Source of the DNA: Anaerolineae bacterium
GTDB lineage: Bacteria > Chloroflexota > Anaerolineae > B4-G1 > DUEL01
NCBI GenBank assembly: GCA_016931695.1
Contig: JAFGEI010000017.1
Span: forward strand, 1 to 50,354
Length of the DNA: 50,354 nucleotides
Direction: 5' to 3'
The position numbers and the translations under genes are program-made. Within the stretch, counting starts at the first letter, position 1. Each line of letters starts with the position of its first letter. This document shows, piece by piece, positions 16,324 through 25,824 of this stretch. The notes beneath the pieces were generated by a model that saw nothing but the letters and a program-made list of their open reading frames with translations, searched no databases and was not told where the DNA came from.

Positions 16324-18430
16324 CCGACGTCGCCGCGAGCGGTGGGCGCTGCTGCTCCTTTTTCTGGCCGCTTTTCTCCTCCGCGCCGCGCATCCCGTTT
16401 CCCGTCCCTTGCAGTGGTACGACCGCTCGGCGGCCTTTTTCCGCGCCGTGCTCGACGGGAACCTGGCCGATACGCTGCCTTCCGAGCACCCTGGCGTGAC
16501 CGTGATGTGGCTGTCGGGGGCGGCGCTGTGGGGCTGGTATGGCCTGCAGGGCCTCTGTGGCTTGGACCCGCCATCGCCGCTGGAGACGGAAGGGTACGCC
16601 TTTGCCAACCGGGTGGCGGTCGGCGTGCTGCCCCTGGCCTTGCTGACGTCGCTGGGCATTGTCTGGGGCTGGCGCCTCCTGCGCCGTCTCTTTGACCGGC
16701 GGACGGCCTGGACGGCGGCGCTGTTGTGGGCCATCGACCCCTTTTACCTGGCCAACGCGCAGGCCCTGCACCTGGACGCCCTCCTGTCGACGCTGATGCT
16801 GCTCTCTGCCCTGTGGATGCTGTGCTATTTGCGGGAACGGCGCTGGCAGTCTGTCGTCATCTCGGCTGTCCTGGGCGGGTTGGCGCTCTTGACCAAGATC
16901 ACGGCCCTCTTCCTGGTGCCGTTTTGGGGCCTCTGCCTGCTCACCGCTCTCTTGCCGGCTGCGCTGCGCGGCCCGCGGCGCGCCGTGTGCCAGGCGCTCC
17001 GCGCACTTTGCGACTTTGTCCTCTGGCTGCTCGTCGCCGCCATCGTCGTCTTTTCTCTCTGGCCCTCGATGTGGGTCCAGCCGGGCCACACGTTGGACGT
17101 GGTGGTCCGGCAGGGGATCGTGCTCCACGTCGAAGAGGCCCACAGCCTGCCCCGTTTCCACCGCGGCGCGGTGGCGGTGGGCGATCCGGGGGCCGGGTTT
17201 TACCTCGATACGCTGCTCTTTCGCACCACGTTTCTCACCCTGCCCTTTAGCCTGCTGGGCTTGCTCGCTGCGCTGGCACAGCGGCGGGGGCGCGGGACGG
17301 CGGTGCTGCTCCTGGCCGGGTTTGCCGCTTTCTATTTTGTCCAGATGAGCCTCGGCGGGCGCAAGGAGGGGCGCTACATGCTGCCGGTGCTGCTGGCCCT
17401 CGACCTGGTCGCCGCCGTGGGGCTGGCCTGGTGGACGCGGCGGCTGCGGGGGCTGCTGGGCGCTCGCTGGCGGCTGGTTCTCCCCCTTCTCCTCGCCGCC
17501 CAGGCTGTCGCGGTCCTGCCGCGTTTTCCCTATTTCGGTACCTTTTACAACGGCCTGTTCGGCGGCCCGGCGTTGGCCGTGCGGGCGATCCCGGCCGGAG
17601 AGTTTGGCGAGGGGTTGGACCTGGCCGGCCAGTACGTCGACGCGCTGCCTGGGGCGGAGGATTTCGTCGTCGCCACCCAGTTTCTGGCCAACGAGATGGT
17701 GGCCCAGCACGTCCGCGCGCCGGTGTACGACGTGACCCAGGTGGGGGACGACGCCGACGTGCTGATCTTGGGCGTCCAGTACACCACCCGCGGCGTCGAT
17801 TTTCCCCGCTGGGGGGCGCTGTGGCAGGTCTATCGCTTCCGCGAGCCTGCTTTCGTCGCCGCGTTCGACGGCATCCCGTACGCCTGGGTTTACCGGCCCG
17901 CTGCGGAACCGGTGATTCCCCAGCCGGTCGGCGCCTGCTTGGGGGAGGCGATCCGCCTCGTCGGCTGCCGGCTGAGCCCGGCCGAGGTCGCGCCGGGCGA
18001 CGCGCTGCTCCTGACGCTCTACTGGCGCGCCGAGGCCCCGGTCGGGACGGATTTCATCGTCTTTGTCCACTTGCTGGGGCCGGACGGGGCGCTGGCGGCG
18101 CAGCAGGACAATCCGCCGGGCCGCGGCCTGCGGCCCACCAGCGGCTGGTCGCCGGGCGAGCTGGTGGAGGACCCCTACGAGCTGCAAGTGCCGGGGGACG
18201 CCGCTGTGGGGGATTACTCCCTCAACGTTGGGATGTACGACCCGCCGAGTGGGGAGCAACTGGCGGCGGTTGACGAAGCGGGTATACGATTGCCCGAGGA
18301 CCGGGTTCCCCTGGCGACGGTGCCGGTGCGGGCGGTCGTTCCCGGCTGGCGTTGGGCGCTGTCTTCCGGTTGGGGGGCGCTGCTCCTCGCTGGCCTGCTC
18401 TGGCCTACGTTGCGGAGGCGCCAGCGGTGA
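16316..18430 (+). CDS. GT39/PMT-like GT-C membrane glycosyltransferase with beta-sandwich tail
   Basis: A 704-residue membrane protein. It begins with a basic stretch and a membrane segment, then SEHPGVTVMW at 56-65, the luminal acidic loop of a common bacterial PMT-like group. Further membrane spans reach to about residue 400, with ITALFLVPFWG and LGGRKEGRYMLPVL. Residues about 538-668 are the shared tail: APGDALLLTLYWRAEAP, DFIVFVHLLGPDG, SPGELVED, GDYSLNVGMYD. Unusually a final hydrophobic helix (WGALLLAGLLW) follows, so the tail is tethered at both ends. The GTG at 16316 overlaps the GT4 stop by 8 nt; a longer frame inside the GT4 gene was rejected. Confidence 0.85.
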   Translation: MASRRRRERWALLLLFLAAFLLRAAHPVSRPLQWYDRSAAFFRAVLDGNLADTLPSEHPGVTVMWLSGAALWGWYGLQGLCGLDPPSPLETEGYAFANRVAVGVLPLALLTSLGIVWGWRLLRRLFDRRTAWTAALLWAIDPFYLANAQALHLDALLSTLMLLSALWMLCYLRERRWQSVVISAVLGGLALLTKITALFLVPFWGLCLLTALLPAALRGPRRAVCQALRALCDFVLWLLVAAIVVFSLWPSMWVQPGHTLDVVVRQGIVLHVEEAHSLPRFHRGAVAVGDPGAGFYLDTLLFRTTFLTLPFSLLGLLAALAQRRGRGTAVLLLAGFAAFYFVQMSLGGRKEGRYMLPVLLALDLVAAVGLAWWTRRLRGLLGARWRLVLPLLLAAQAVAVLPRFPYFGTFYNGLFGGPALAVRAIPAGEFGEGLDLAGQYVDALPGAEDFVVATQFLANEMVAQHVRAPVYDVTQVGDDADVLILGVQYTTRGVDFPRWGALWQVYRFREPAFVAAFDGIPYAWVYRPAAEPVIPQPVGACLGEAIRLVGCRLSPAEVAPGDALLLTLYWRAEAPVGTDFIVFVHLLGPDGALAAQQDNPPGRGLRPTSGWSPGELVEDPYELQVPGDAAVGDYSLNVGMYDPPSGEQLAAVDEAGIRLPEDRVPLATVPVRAVVPGWRWALSSGWGALLLAGLLWPTLRRRQR

Positions 18431-20673
18431 GCGCGCGGGGGGAGCGGATCGCTCTGGCGGCGATCCTGGCGGCCTTTGGCCTGCTCGGCGCTATCTATAG
18501 CGTCGTCGTGCCGCCGTTCGAGGCCTCTGACGAGCTGTGGCATTATCCGATGGTCTGGCACATCGCCAACTATGGCACGCTGCCGGTGCAGGACCCGGCC
18601 AACATCGGGCCGTGGCGGCAGGAGGGTAGCCAGCCGCCGCTTTACTATGCCCTGGCGGCGGCGGCCACGTTCTGGATCGACACCTCGGACATGACGACGA
18701 TCCGCCACCTCAATCCCCACGCCGACAGTGGCGTCGCCACTGCGGATGGGAACGTCAACCTGGTCGTGCACCACCCGGTGCGGGAGGCCTTTCCCTGGCA
18801 GGGGACGGTGCTGGCGGTCCACGTCATTCGCTTTCTCTCCGTCGCCATGGGCGCCGCGGCGGTCTATTTGACCTTTCTCGTTGCCCGCCAGGTGCTGCCA
18901 GGGCAGCCGTGGCTCGCCCTGAGCGCTGCCGCGGTCCACGCCTTTACGCCGATGTTTGTCTTTATCTCTGCTGCCGTCAACAACGACAACCTGGTCGTGC
19001 CCCTGTCGAGCCTGGCGCTGTTGTTGCTGTTGCGGCGGCTGCAATCCGACGGCGAGACGGCGCGCCAATCGACGCTCCGCTACCTGGCGCTGGGGGTCGT
19101 GCTCGGCCTGGCGGTGCTGACCAAGACCAGCTCGCTGGCGCTGACGGTCTTGACGGCCGGGGTCGTCGTGGTGCAGGCGCTGCGCCGCCGCTCGTGGGCC
19201 GAGTTTCTGCGCGGCGCTTTGGCCACCGCTCTGCCGCTGCTGGCGATTGCCGGCTGGTGGTTCCTGCGCAACTGGCGCCTCTATGGCGATCTCACCGGCT
19301 TTAACCGCTTCTTTCTGATCCTGGGCACCCGCGCCGTGCCCGCCGACCTGGCCCAGCTCTGGCGCGAGCGGTTCAGTTTTTTGGCCGGTTACTGGGGCAA
19401 CTTTGGCGGCCTCAACGTGCCCATGGCCCCGTGGGTCTATGGGCTGCTCGACGCCCTGCTCGTCCCCGCCGCCCTGGGCCTGCTGCTCCGCCTGCTCACC
19501 CGCCGGCGCGGGGCGGGGGAATTGTGGCCCGCCGGCCTGGGGCTTGTTTCTCTGTGGGCTCTCGGCGTGCTGATTCCCTGGTTCTGGTGGGCCCGCCTCA
19601 CATGGTCGTCCCAGGGCCGCCTCGTCTTTCCCGCTATCGCGGCCTGGTCGCTGTTACTGGTTCTCGGCCTGTCCGCCTGGCTTCCCCGGCGCTGGCGCGT
19701 CCTTTGCGGCCTGTTCCCCTTGTTCCTGTTTGTACTCTCGGCCGTCGCTCCCTTTGCCTGGATTGCCCCCGCCTACGCTCTGCCGGCGCCGCTCGACGCG
19801 GCGCGGGGCGCGGCGATTCCGCGCCCGGTCGACGTCCGTTTCGGCGGCCTGATGCGCCTCCTGGGCTATGGGCTGGGCGCCGAAACGGCGCGGCCAGGCG
19901 ACGCGGTGGAAGTGACTCTGTACTGGGAGGCGCTGGCCGCGTCGGAGCGCGATACCACGGTCTTTGTGCACCTCGTGGGCGAGGGCGAGCTGCTGGTGGC
20001 GCAGCGGGACACGTTCCCCGGCCTGGGCCTGCTCTCCACCACCTGGCTGGAGCCGGGCTTTTGTTGGGCTGATCGCTACGTCCTGACCGTGCCGCCCACC
20101 GCTTTTGCCCCCGACGTGGCACAGCTCGCCGTCGGTCTGTACGATTATTCGACCGCGGCGCGGCTGCCGGCGACGGCGCCGGACGGGACCGTGTTGGGCG
20201 ATCACGTCCGCCTGGGGGAGGTCGCGATCCAGCCGCTGGCGGGCGAGGTGCCCAATCCCATCGCGGTCGATTTCGACGGCCAGATGGCCCTGGTCGGCTA
20301 CGACCTCGACCGGCGGCTGCTCTACGCGGGGGAAACGGCCATGCTGACCCTCTATTGGCGGGGAACGCGCGCGATGGCGGCGAACTATACGGTGTCGGCG
20401 CAGTTGGTCGACGAGATGCAGCACAAGGCCGCCCAGCACGACGGCTGGCCGTTGGAAGGGAATGCACCGACGGCACTGTGGGAGCCGGGAGTGTTGATCG
20501 TCGATTCCATTCCCCTCGCCGTCGATGCCGCCGCGCCGCCCGGCGTCTATGACCTGCGGCTGGCAGTTTACGAGCTGCGAGAAGGGGAAATCATCCACCT
20601 GCCCGTCGTGTCGGCCGGAGGCGGGATGCTGGCCGATCACGTTCTCTTGACGCGGGTGCGAGTGGTGCCGTGA
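18427..20673 (+). CDS. GT-C membrane glycosyltransferase with two beta-sandwich tails
   Basis: A 748-residue membrane protein. FEASDELWHYPMVWHI (Asp35-Glu36) is the conserved acidic loop after the first membrane span, and EGSQPPLYYAL is another hallmark of this PMT_2/GT39-like group. About ten to eleven membrane spans reach to residue 450. Two tandem beta-sandwich modules follow: about 468-600 (RPGDAVEVTLYWEAL, TTVFVHLVGEGEL, QLAVGLYD) and about 610-748 (YAGETAMLTLYWRGT, YDLRLAVYE). The GTG start overlaps the previous stop as GTGA. It probably moves a sugar from a lipid-phosphate donor to a surface acceptor; the acceptor is unknown. Confidence 0.83.
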   Translation: MSARGERIALAAILAAFGLLGAIYSVVVPPFEASDELWHYPMVWHIANYGTLPVQDPANIGPWRQEGSQPPLYYALAAAATFWIDTSDMTTIRHLNPHADSGVATADGNVNLVVHHPVREAFPWQGTVLAVHVIRFLSVAMGAAAVYLTFLVARQVLPGQPWLALSAAAVHAFTPMFVFISAAVNNDNLVVPLSSLALLLLLRRLQSDGETARQSTLRYLALGVVLGLAVLTKTSSLALTVLTAGVVVVQALRRRSWAEFLRGALATALPLLAIAGWWFLRNWRLYGDLTGFNRFFLILGTRAVPADLAQLWRERFSFLAGYWGNFGGLNVPMAPWVYGLLDALLVPAALGLLLRLLTRRRGAGELWPAGLGLVSLWALGVLIPWFWWARLTWSSQGRLVFPAIAAWSLLLVLGLSAWLPRRWRVLCGLFPLFLFVLSAVAPFAWIAPAYALPAPLDAARGAAIPRPVDVRFGGLMRLLGYGLGAETARPGDAVEVTLYWEALAASERDTTVFVHLVGEGELLVAQRDTFPGLGLLSTTWLEPGFCWADRYVLTVPPTAFAPDVAQLAVGLYDYSTAARLPATAPDGTVLGDHVRLGEVAIQPLAGEVPNPIAVDFDGQMALVGYDLDRRLLYAGETAMLTLYWRGTRAMAANYTVSAQLVDEMQHKAAQHDGWPLEGNAPTALWEPGVLIVDSIPLAVDAAAPPGVYDLRLAVYELREGEIIHLPVVSAGGGMLADHVLLTRVRVVP

Positions 20674-22628
20674 TGAGCGCGCGCCGGTTCCTGTGGGGGA
20701 TGGTGGTCCTGCTGTTGGCGGCGGCGGCCCTGCGCCTGGTCGCTTTCGACGCCCTGCCGCCCGGCCTCTACCACGACGAGGCGTACCACGGCCTGGATGC
20801 GCTGGACATCCTGGCCGGCCGCTTGGCCCTTTATTTTCCGGCCAACAACGGGCGAGAGCCGCTCTTTATCTACTGCGTTGCGGCGGCGGTGGGGCTGTTG
20901 GGCCAGAGTCCCTTTGCCCTGCGCATCGCCGCCGTGCCGGTTGGAATCCTCACCGTCGCGGCGACGGCGGCGATGGGGCGGGCGCTCTTTTCCCGCCGCG
21001 TCGGGCTGCTGGCCGCGTCAGTGCTGGCGGTAACTCTCTGGCACGTCCACCTCAGCCGGGTGGGGTTCCGCGCCGTGCTGCTGCCTCTCGCGATTGCCCT
21101 GTTCGTCACGGCAGCGGCGCGGGCGGGACGCAGCGGGCGCCGCGCTCACTGGTTTCTCGCTGGCGCCCTCTATGGCCTCTCGTTTTACACCTACACCGCG
21201 GCGCGTTTCACGCCGCTGGCGTTGCTCGCTTGTGGGGCCTACCTGTGGTTGGGACGGGCCAGGTTCAGGTTCTCGCTGCGAAACGGGCAGTGGGCCGTCG
21301 TCGCCGCCCTTCTTGTTCTTGCCCCGCTGGTCGCCTATACCGCTCTCCACCCCGACGTCGTGCTCGGCCGCCTGGGGCAGGTCTGGCTGTTCAGCCCGGC
21401 GATCTATGGCGGCGACCTGTGGGGCACGCTGGGGCGGCACGCGCTGCGCACGGCGGGGATGTTTTTCGTGCGCGGCGACCGCATCTGGCGCCACAACGTC
21501 CCCTGGCGGCCGGTCTTTGATCCTGTCCTGGGGGCGGTGTTCCTGCTGGGCCTCGCCGCCGCCCTGCGCCGTGCCCGGCGGGAGCCGGCGGCGGGCTGGG
21601 TGCTGATCTGGACCGCGCTGATGGTCCTGCCGACGCTGCTGTCGGAGGACGCGCCACACTTTTTGCGCAGCGTGGGCGTACTGCCCGTGGTCGCTTTCCT
21701 GCCGGCGCTGGGCCTGGATTGGCTGGCAAGCCGGTTGGCTGCAGCGGGGCGGTCCTTTGCCTGGAGCCCGGTCGCCCTGGTACTGCTGATCGCCCTGGGC
21801 AGCACGGCGGCGGACTATTTTAGCGACTATGCCCGAGACCCGATGGCCGGTTACTGGTTCGAGCGGGGCGCCGTTGCCCTGGCTGGGCGGGTCAATGCCT
21901 TTTTGGGGACGGGGTGGGATGGGGAGCGGATGCTCTCCGGCGAGCCGCAGGTGCAGGCGGTCTATGTCGACCCCGTCCTGTGGCAGCAGTGGCCGCAGCT
22001 GCGCTTCCTGATCGCCGCGCCGGAGGCGGTGACGGTCGGCCTGGCGGGCGAGACGGCGGGAGGGGCTGTGGCGGTGCTGGCCTGGCCCTACGGGGAGTGG
22101 CGGCAGGCGTGGGCGCTTTTCCCGGCCCCGGCCCGCGTCGCGGTCGAAGTGGGCCCGCTCTCCCAGGGCGACCGCGACCCCGCTCCCCACGTCACCTACC
22201 TGGCCTTTTCCGCCGCGCCGGTCGGGGTCCCCGGCCCGGCGCAGGCGCGCTTTGAGCGCGGCGTCGAGTTGCTGGACGTCGACGTCAGCCCCGCCGGGGA
22301 GGAGCGGTGGCAGGTGCGGCTCTGCTGGCGGGCGACCGCGCCGCTGGCGGAGGATTACACCGTTTTTCTCCACTATCTGCGCGACGGGGAGCTGCTGGCC
22401 CAGGCGGACGGGCCGCCAGCCGCGGGCTATTACCCGACCACTGCCTGGCGCCCCGGCGACGTGATCTGTGACGACCACTTTGTTACCGGTATCGGCGCCC
22501 CCCTGCCGGAACGGGACGTGCTGCGCCTCGGCCTATGGCAGCCCGAGAGCGGCGTCTCGCTGCAGCTCCTGGACGCGGCGGGGAACCCGCTGCCGGACGG
22601 GTTGGCGCTGCCGCTGGACGGGGAGTGA
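20673..22628 (+). CDS. GT39-family GT-C membrane glycosyltransferase with beta-sandwich tail
   Basis: A 651-residue membrane protein. GLYHDEAYHGLDALD puts the catalytic Asp-Glu pair at 35-36 after one membrane span, typical of GT39/ArnT-like proteins. NNGREPLFIY, LWHVHLSRVGFRAVLLP and LYGLSFYTYTAARFTPL are further family phrases. Hydrophobic segments reach to about residue 390. The tail (about 522-651) has WQVRLCWRATAPLAEDYTVF, then RPGDVICDDH and VLRLGLWQPESG. ATG at 20673 shares its A with the previous TGA; a GTG one codon earlier (20670) is the alternative. Confidence 0.87.
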   Translation: MSARRFLWGMVVLLLAAAALRLVAFDALPPGLYHDEAYHGLDALDILAGRLALYFPANNGREPLFIYCVAAAVGLLGQSPFALRIAAVPVGILTVAATAAMGRALFSRRVGLLAASVLAVTLWHVHLSRVGFRAVLLPLAIALFVTAAARAGRSGRRAHWFLAGALYGLSFYTYTAARFTPLALLACGAYLWLGRARFRFSLRNGQWAVVAALLVLAPLVAYTALHPDVVLGRLGQVWLFSPAIYGGDLWGTLGRHALRTAGMFFVRGDRIWRHNVPWRPVFDPVLGAVFLLGLAAALRRARREPAAGWVLIWTALMVLPTLLSEDAPHFLRSVGVLPVVAFLPALGLDWLASRLAAAGRSFAWSPVALVLLIALGSTAADYFSDYARDPMAGYWFERGAVALAGRVNAFLGTGWDGERMLSGEPQVQAVYVDPVLWQQWPQLRFLIAAPEAVTVGLAGETAGGAVAVLAWPYGEWRQAWALFPAPARVAVEVGPLSQGDRDPAPHVTYLAFSAAPVGVPGPAQARFERGVELLDVDVSPAGEERWQVRLCWRATAPLAEDYTVFLHYLRDGELLAQADGPPAAGYYPTTAWRPGDVICDDHFVTGIGAPLPERDVLRLGLWQPESGVSLQLLDAAGNPLPDGLALPLDGE

Positions 22629-22634
22629 GCCGGA

Positions 22635-25600
22635 ATGGGCAACACGCCAGCTTCCCGCGATTTGCCGCTTGGAAACCGCCTCCTGCAGCTCGGCACCTTG
22701 GTCCTGGTTGCGCTCCTTCTCGCTGCCCCGCTGTGGGGGCCGGGGATTGTCAATACGCGTGGCGGCGGCGACAGCCCGTTTCTGCTGCAGCGGGTGCACC
22801 AGATGGCAGTGAACCTGCGCGGCGGGATTTTCCCTGTGCGCTGGATGCCCGACGCCGCCTATGGCCTGGGCTATCCCTTCTTTAGCTATTACGCCGCGCT
22901 GCCCTATTACCTGGCCGGGCTGCTGACGCTGTTGGGGATCGACATCCTGACTGCGATCAAGCTGACCCAGACGGCAGGGCTGATTGCCGCCTCCCTGGCG
23001 ATGTATGGCTGGACAAAAGACCTGCTGCCAAACCGCTGGGCAGCCTGGCTCGCCGCCGTCGCCTACGCCGCGGCGCCCTTTCACCTGGTCAATCTCTACG
23101 TCCGCGGCGATTCCCTGTCCGAATTTTACGCCTTTGTCTTTTACCCGCTGATCCTGTGGGCCATCGACCGTCTGTATTCCATCCACCAGGCAGGGGCGAC
23201 CTCCCGGTCGCCCCTGCACAACCGAATTGCCGCCGCCGCGCTGGCCTATGCCGCCCTCGTCCTCACCCACAACATCTCGGCGCTCATCTTTACCCCGTTC
23301 GTGATTCTCTACGCGCTCCTGCCGCTGCTGCGGAAGGGGGAGGCGCGCCTGGGGGCAGCGCGGGGCCTGGCGCTTGCGCTGGTCGCCTGTCTCTTGGGTT
23401 TGTTGCTGTCGGCCTGGTTCTGGCTCCCGGCGCTGGGCGAGATGGGACGGGTGCAGGTGGCGACCGTGACCGAGGGCTATTTTCACTACGAGCGCCACTT
23501 TCGCGCCTCGAACCTGGTCCAGCCCTGTTTTGCGTTTGACTATTCGGTCGCGCCCGACCTGACAGGCCGCTCTCCTTTTGCCATGGGGCTGCCGCAGGCG
23601 CTCCTGACCGCGTTAGGGGGGCTGCTGCTGCTGGGAAGGGGGTTGAAGGGCCGGCTGGATGTCCGCGGCTGGTTTCTGCTCGTCGGCCTGCTGGTTGCCA
23701 CGGCAATGATGACCCCGCTCTCCCGCCCGCTCTGGGTGCACCTGCCTCTGTTGTCCAAGGTCCAGTTTCCCTGGCGCTTTCTCTCTGTCCAGGCGTTATT
23801 CGCTGCGGCGACTACTGCCGCCCTGGTTCCGCCAGCAAGTGCGGGGCGCAAATGGCGCTTGGTTCTTCCTGCGCTGTCTCTCGTCCTCGCGGCGGTGCTC
23901 ATCGCCGCGGCGCTCCTCTCCCTGCACCCCGATCGCCTGCTCGTCCGCCCGGCTGACGTGACGGCCGAGCGCCTGCAGTTGTACGAGCTGTTCAGCGGCA
24001 ACATTGGCAGCACCATTCGCTACGAGTATCTGGACCAGTCCGTCGTGCCGCGCCCCTTTACCTCGGACGCACTGCTGGCGCCGGGCGCGCCGCCGCGGGC
24101 GATCCCGCTGGACGGGGCGGTCGTGGCGGCGGAGCTGCTGGAACAGGCGCCGACGCGGCAGGCCTGGCGCGTCTCGGGCGGGGGGGGGGCGATTGCCTTT
24201 CCCCTTCTCTACTGGCCCGGCTGGCAGGCCCGCGTCGACGGGCAGCCGGCCGCTGTGTGGCCGGTCGAGGGATCGGGCTACCTGGCCCTCCAGGTCCCGC
24301 CGGGCGACCACGACGTCGTCCTCCGGCTGGGCCGCACGCCGCTCCGCGCTGCCGCCGAACTCTTGTCCCTGGCGGCGGCGTTGACGCTCGCCGCGGTCCT
24401 GCTGGCAGGTTTCGTCGCCTGGCGGAAGAACTGGCGGCGCGGGGGCGTCGTGCTCGCCGCCGGCCTGCTCGCCGTTGGCTTGTTTCCCGCCCCTGCTTCC
24501 GTCGTCCGCTCGCCGCCCGTTTCCGCCCCGCTCAACTTGAGTATGGATTTCGAACAGCTGCCCTACCTCCATCCCAGCCCCGGCGGCATCGAATTTGCCG
24601 GCCAGGTGCGCCTGGTATCCTACCGCCTTTCGGCGGCGGAACTGCACCCCGGCGACTCGCTGGCGGTCGAGTTGGAGTGGGCGGGGGGGGAGGAAGGCGC
24701 GTTGCGAGCGGTGCTGCGCCTGGTTTCCCCGGCCGCCGTCCGCTACGAGGTCGAGTCGCTGGTGGAGAGCGCGGTCGTCCTGTCGCCGGGGCGCAGCGCC
24801 GTGTCGCTGGCCCTGCCCCCCCACACGCCGCGCGGCCTGTACCTGCTTCAACTGCGCCTGTTTGACCCGCAGGGCGAGCTGTTCGCCCTCACCCCGGCGG
24901 GACAGTCGCGCGGGGTGCTCTACTTGCAGCCGCTGTACGTCCTGCGGGGCCCCGACCTTCCCGCCGACGCCCCGCTGCTGGCCCCTTTTGGCGCGGACGT
25001 CTTGCTCCACCAGGCGCGCGTGTCCCAGCCGGCGGCCGACCGGCTGGCGCTGCGCCTGTCCTGGTCGGCGGCGCGCCCCCTGGCAGCGAACTATGGCATC
25101 TCCCTGCGGCTGCTGGACGCTGGCGACCAGCTCGTGACCGCGCTGGACACTCAACCGGGCTATGGTTTTCTGCCCACCAGCTTGTGGCAGCCGGGGGAGC
25201 TGGTCGAGGACCGCTACCTGCTCGCGCTGCCGGGTGATTTGCTGCCCGGCAGCTATCACCTGCAGGTGATCCTCTACCAGGTGCCGACCCTGGCGCCGGT
25301 GGGACAGGCGCGGGTGGGGGATTTTGACCTCCCCCTGGCGGGGGGTACGTTCGAGGCCCGGCCTCCCGACCGCTCCTTTGTCCTCCCAGCCCTCGAAGCG
25401 CCCACAAACGTCGATTTTGGCGGCGAGCTACGGCTGCTCGGCTGCGAGGTCGACCGGGACGACCAGGCGCTGCGCCTGACGCTGTGGTGGCAGGCGCTCG
25501 CCGTGCCGCAGGCGGATTACACGCTCTTTGTGCACCTGTTCGACCCGCAGGCGGAAGAGATCTTGCTGCAGCACGACGCCCCCCTGCAGGGGGATGGCTA

Positions 25601-25808
25601 TCCGACCTCCTGGTGGGTGGCGGGCCAGGTGGTCGGCGAGGTAGTGGCGTTTCCCGTGGCCGAGGTGCCGGCTGGCGCGTACCGCCTGGCGGTCGGCCTC
25701 TATGACCGGGCGGCGACCCGGCTTCCCGCGGTGGGCCCGGACGGGGTGCGGATTCCCGACGCCCGCCTGGTGTTGCCGGTGGCGGTCGATCTCGCGCCCG
25801 GGCGCTGA
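22635..25808 (+). CDS. 6-pyruvoyl-tetrahydropterin synthase-related (PTPS_related) membrane protein with three tail modules
   Basis: A 1057-residue membrane protein. NTRGGGDSPFLLQRVHQM, PVRWMPDAAYGLGYPFFSYY and YVRGDSLSEFYAF are typical of the PTPS_related domain (PF10131), which despite its name resembles a membrane glycosyltransferase. About twelve hydrophobic segments occur before residue 430; another pair follows near 580-620. Three tail modules then run to the end: about 635-760, 782-915 and 922-1057 (GELRLLGCEVD, LTLWWQALAVPQADYTLFVH, AYRLAVGLYD). The gene has absorbed a 28-nt palindrome in frame at 23190-23217 and a run of ten G at 24180-24189. It closes the glycosyltransferase series and lies 6 nt from the preceding gene. 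Confidence 0.85.
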   Translation: MGNTPASRDLPLGNRLLQLGTLVLVALLLAAPLWGPGIVNTRGGGDSPFLLQRVHQMAVNLRGGIFPVRWMPDAAYGLGYPFFSYYAALPYYLAGLLTLLGIDILTAIKLTQTAGLIAASLAMYGWTKDLLPNRWAAWLAAVAYAAAPFHLVNLYVRGDSLSEFYAFVFYPLILWAIDRLYSIHQAGATSRSPLHNRIAAAALAYAALVLTHNISALIFTPFVILYALLPLLRKGEARLGAARGLALALVACLLGLLLSAWFWLPALGEMGRVQVATVTEGYFHYERHFRASNLVQPCFAFDYSVAPDLTGRSPFAMGLPQALLTALGGLLLLGRGLKGRLDVRGWFLLVGLLVATAMMTPLSRPLWVHLPLLSKVQFPWRFLSVQALFAAATTAALVPPASAGRKWRLVLPALSLVLAAVLIAAALLSLHPDRLLVRPADVTAERLQLYELFSGNIGSTIRYEYLDQSVVPRPFTSDALLAPGAPPRAIPLDGAVVAAELLEQAPTRQAWRVSGGGGAIAFPLLYWPGWQARVDGQPAAVWPVEGSGYLALQVPPGDHDVVLRLGRTPLRAAAELLSLAAALTLAAVLLAGFVAWRKNWRRGGVVLAAGLLAVGLFPAPASVVRSPPVSAPLNLSMDFEQLPYLHPSPGGIEFAGQVRLVSYRLSAAELHPGDSLAVELEWAGGEEGALRAVLRLVSPAAVRYEVESLVESAVVLSPGRSAVSLALPPHTPRGLYLLQLRLFDPQGELFALTPAGQSRGVLYLQPLYVLRGPDLPADAPLLAPFGADVLLHQARVSQPAADRLALRLSWSAARPLAANYGISLRLLDAGDQLVTALDTQPGYGFLPTSLWQPGELVEDRYLLALPGDLLPGSYHLQVILYQVPTLAPVGQARVGDFDLPLAGGTFEARPPDRSFVLPALEAPTNVDFGGELRLLGCEVDRDDQALRLTLWWQALAVPQADYTLFVHLFDPQAEEILLQHDAPLQGDGYPTSWWVAGQVVGEVVAFPVAEVPAGAYRLAVGLYDRAATRLPAVGPDGVRIPDARLVLPVAVDLAPGR
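23190..23217. repeat. 28-nt palindrome embedded in a coding region
   Basis: GCAGGGGCGACC, loop TCCC, GGTCGCCCCTGC: perfect 12-bp arms. It encodes a short loop (AGATSRSPL) between two membrane spans. The sequence resembles the GGGGCGACC-type palindromes that are usually intergenic in related genomes. Confidence 0.75.
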
Positions 25809-25824
25809 CAGGAGCAGGAGACAC

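Noticed and set aside
22635-25808. Taking the product as a pterin-synthesis enzyme because of the PTPS_related name
   Set aside because: The protein is a multi-pass membrane protein with no 6-pyruvoyl-tetrahydropterin synthase catalytic residues; the name is historical.
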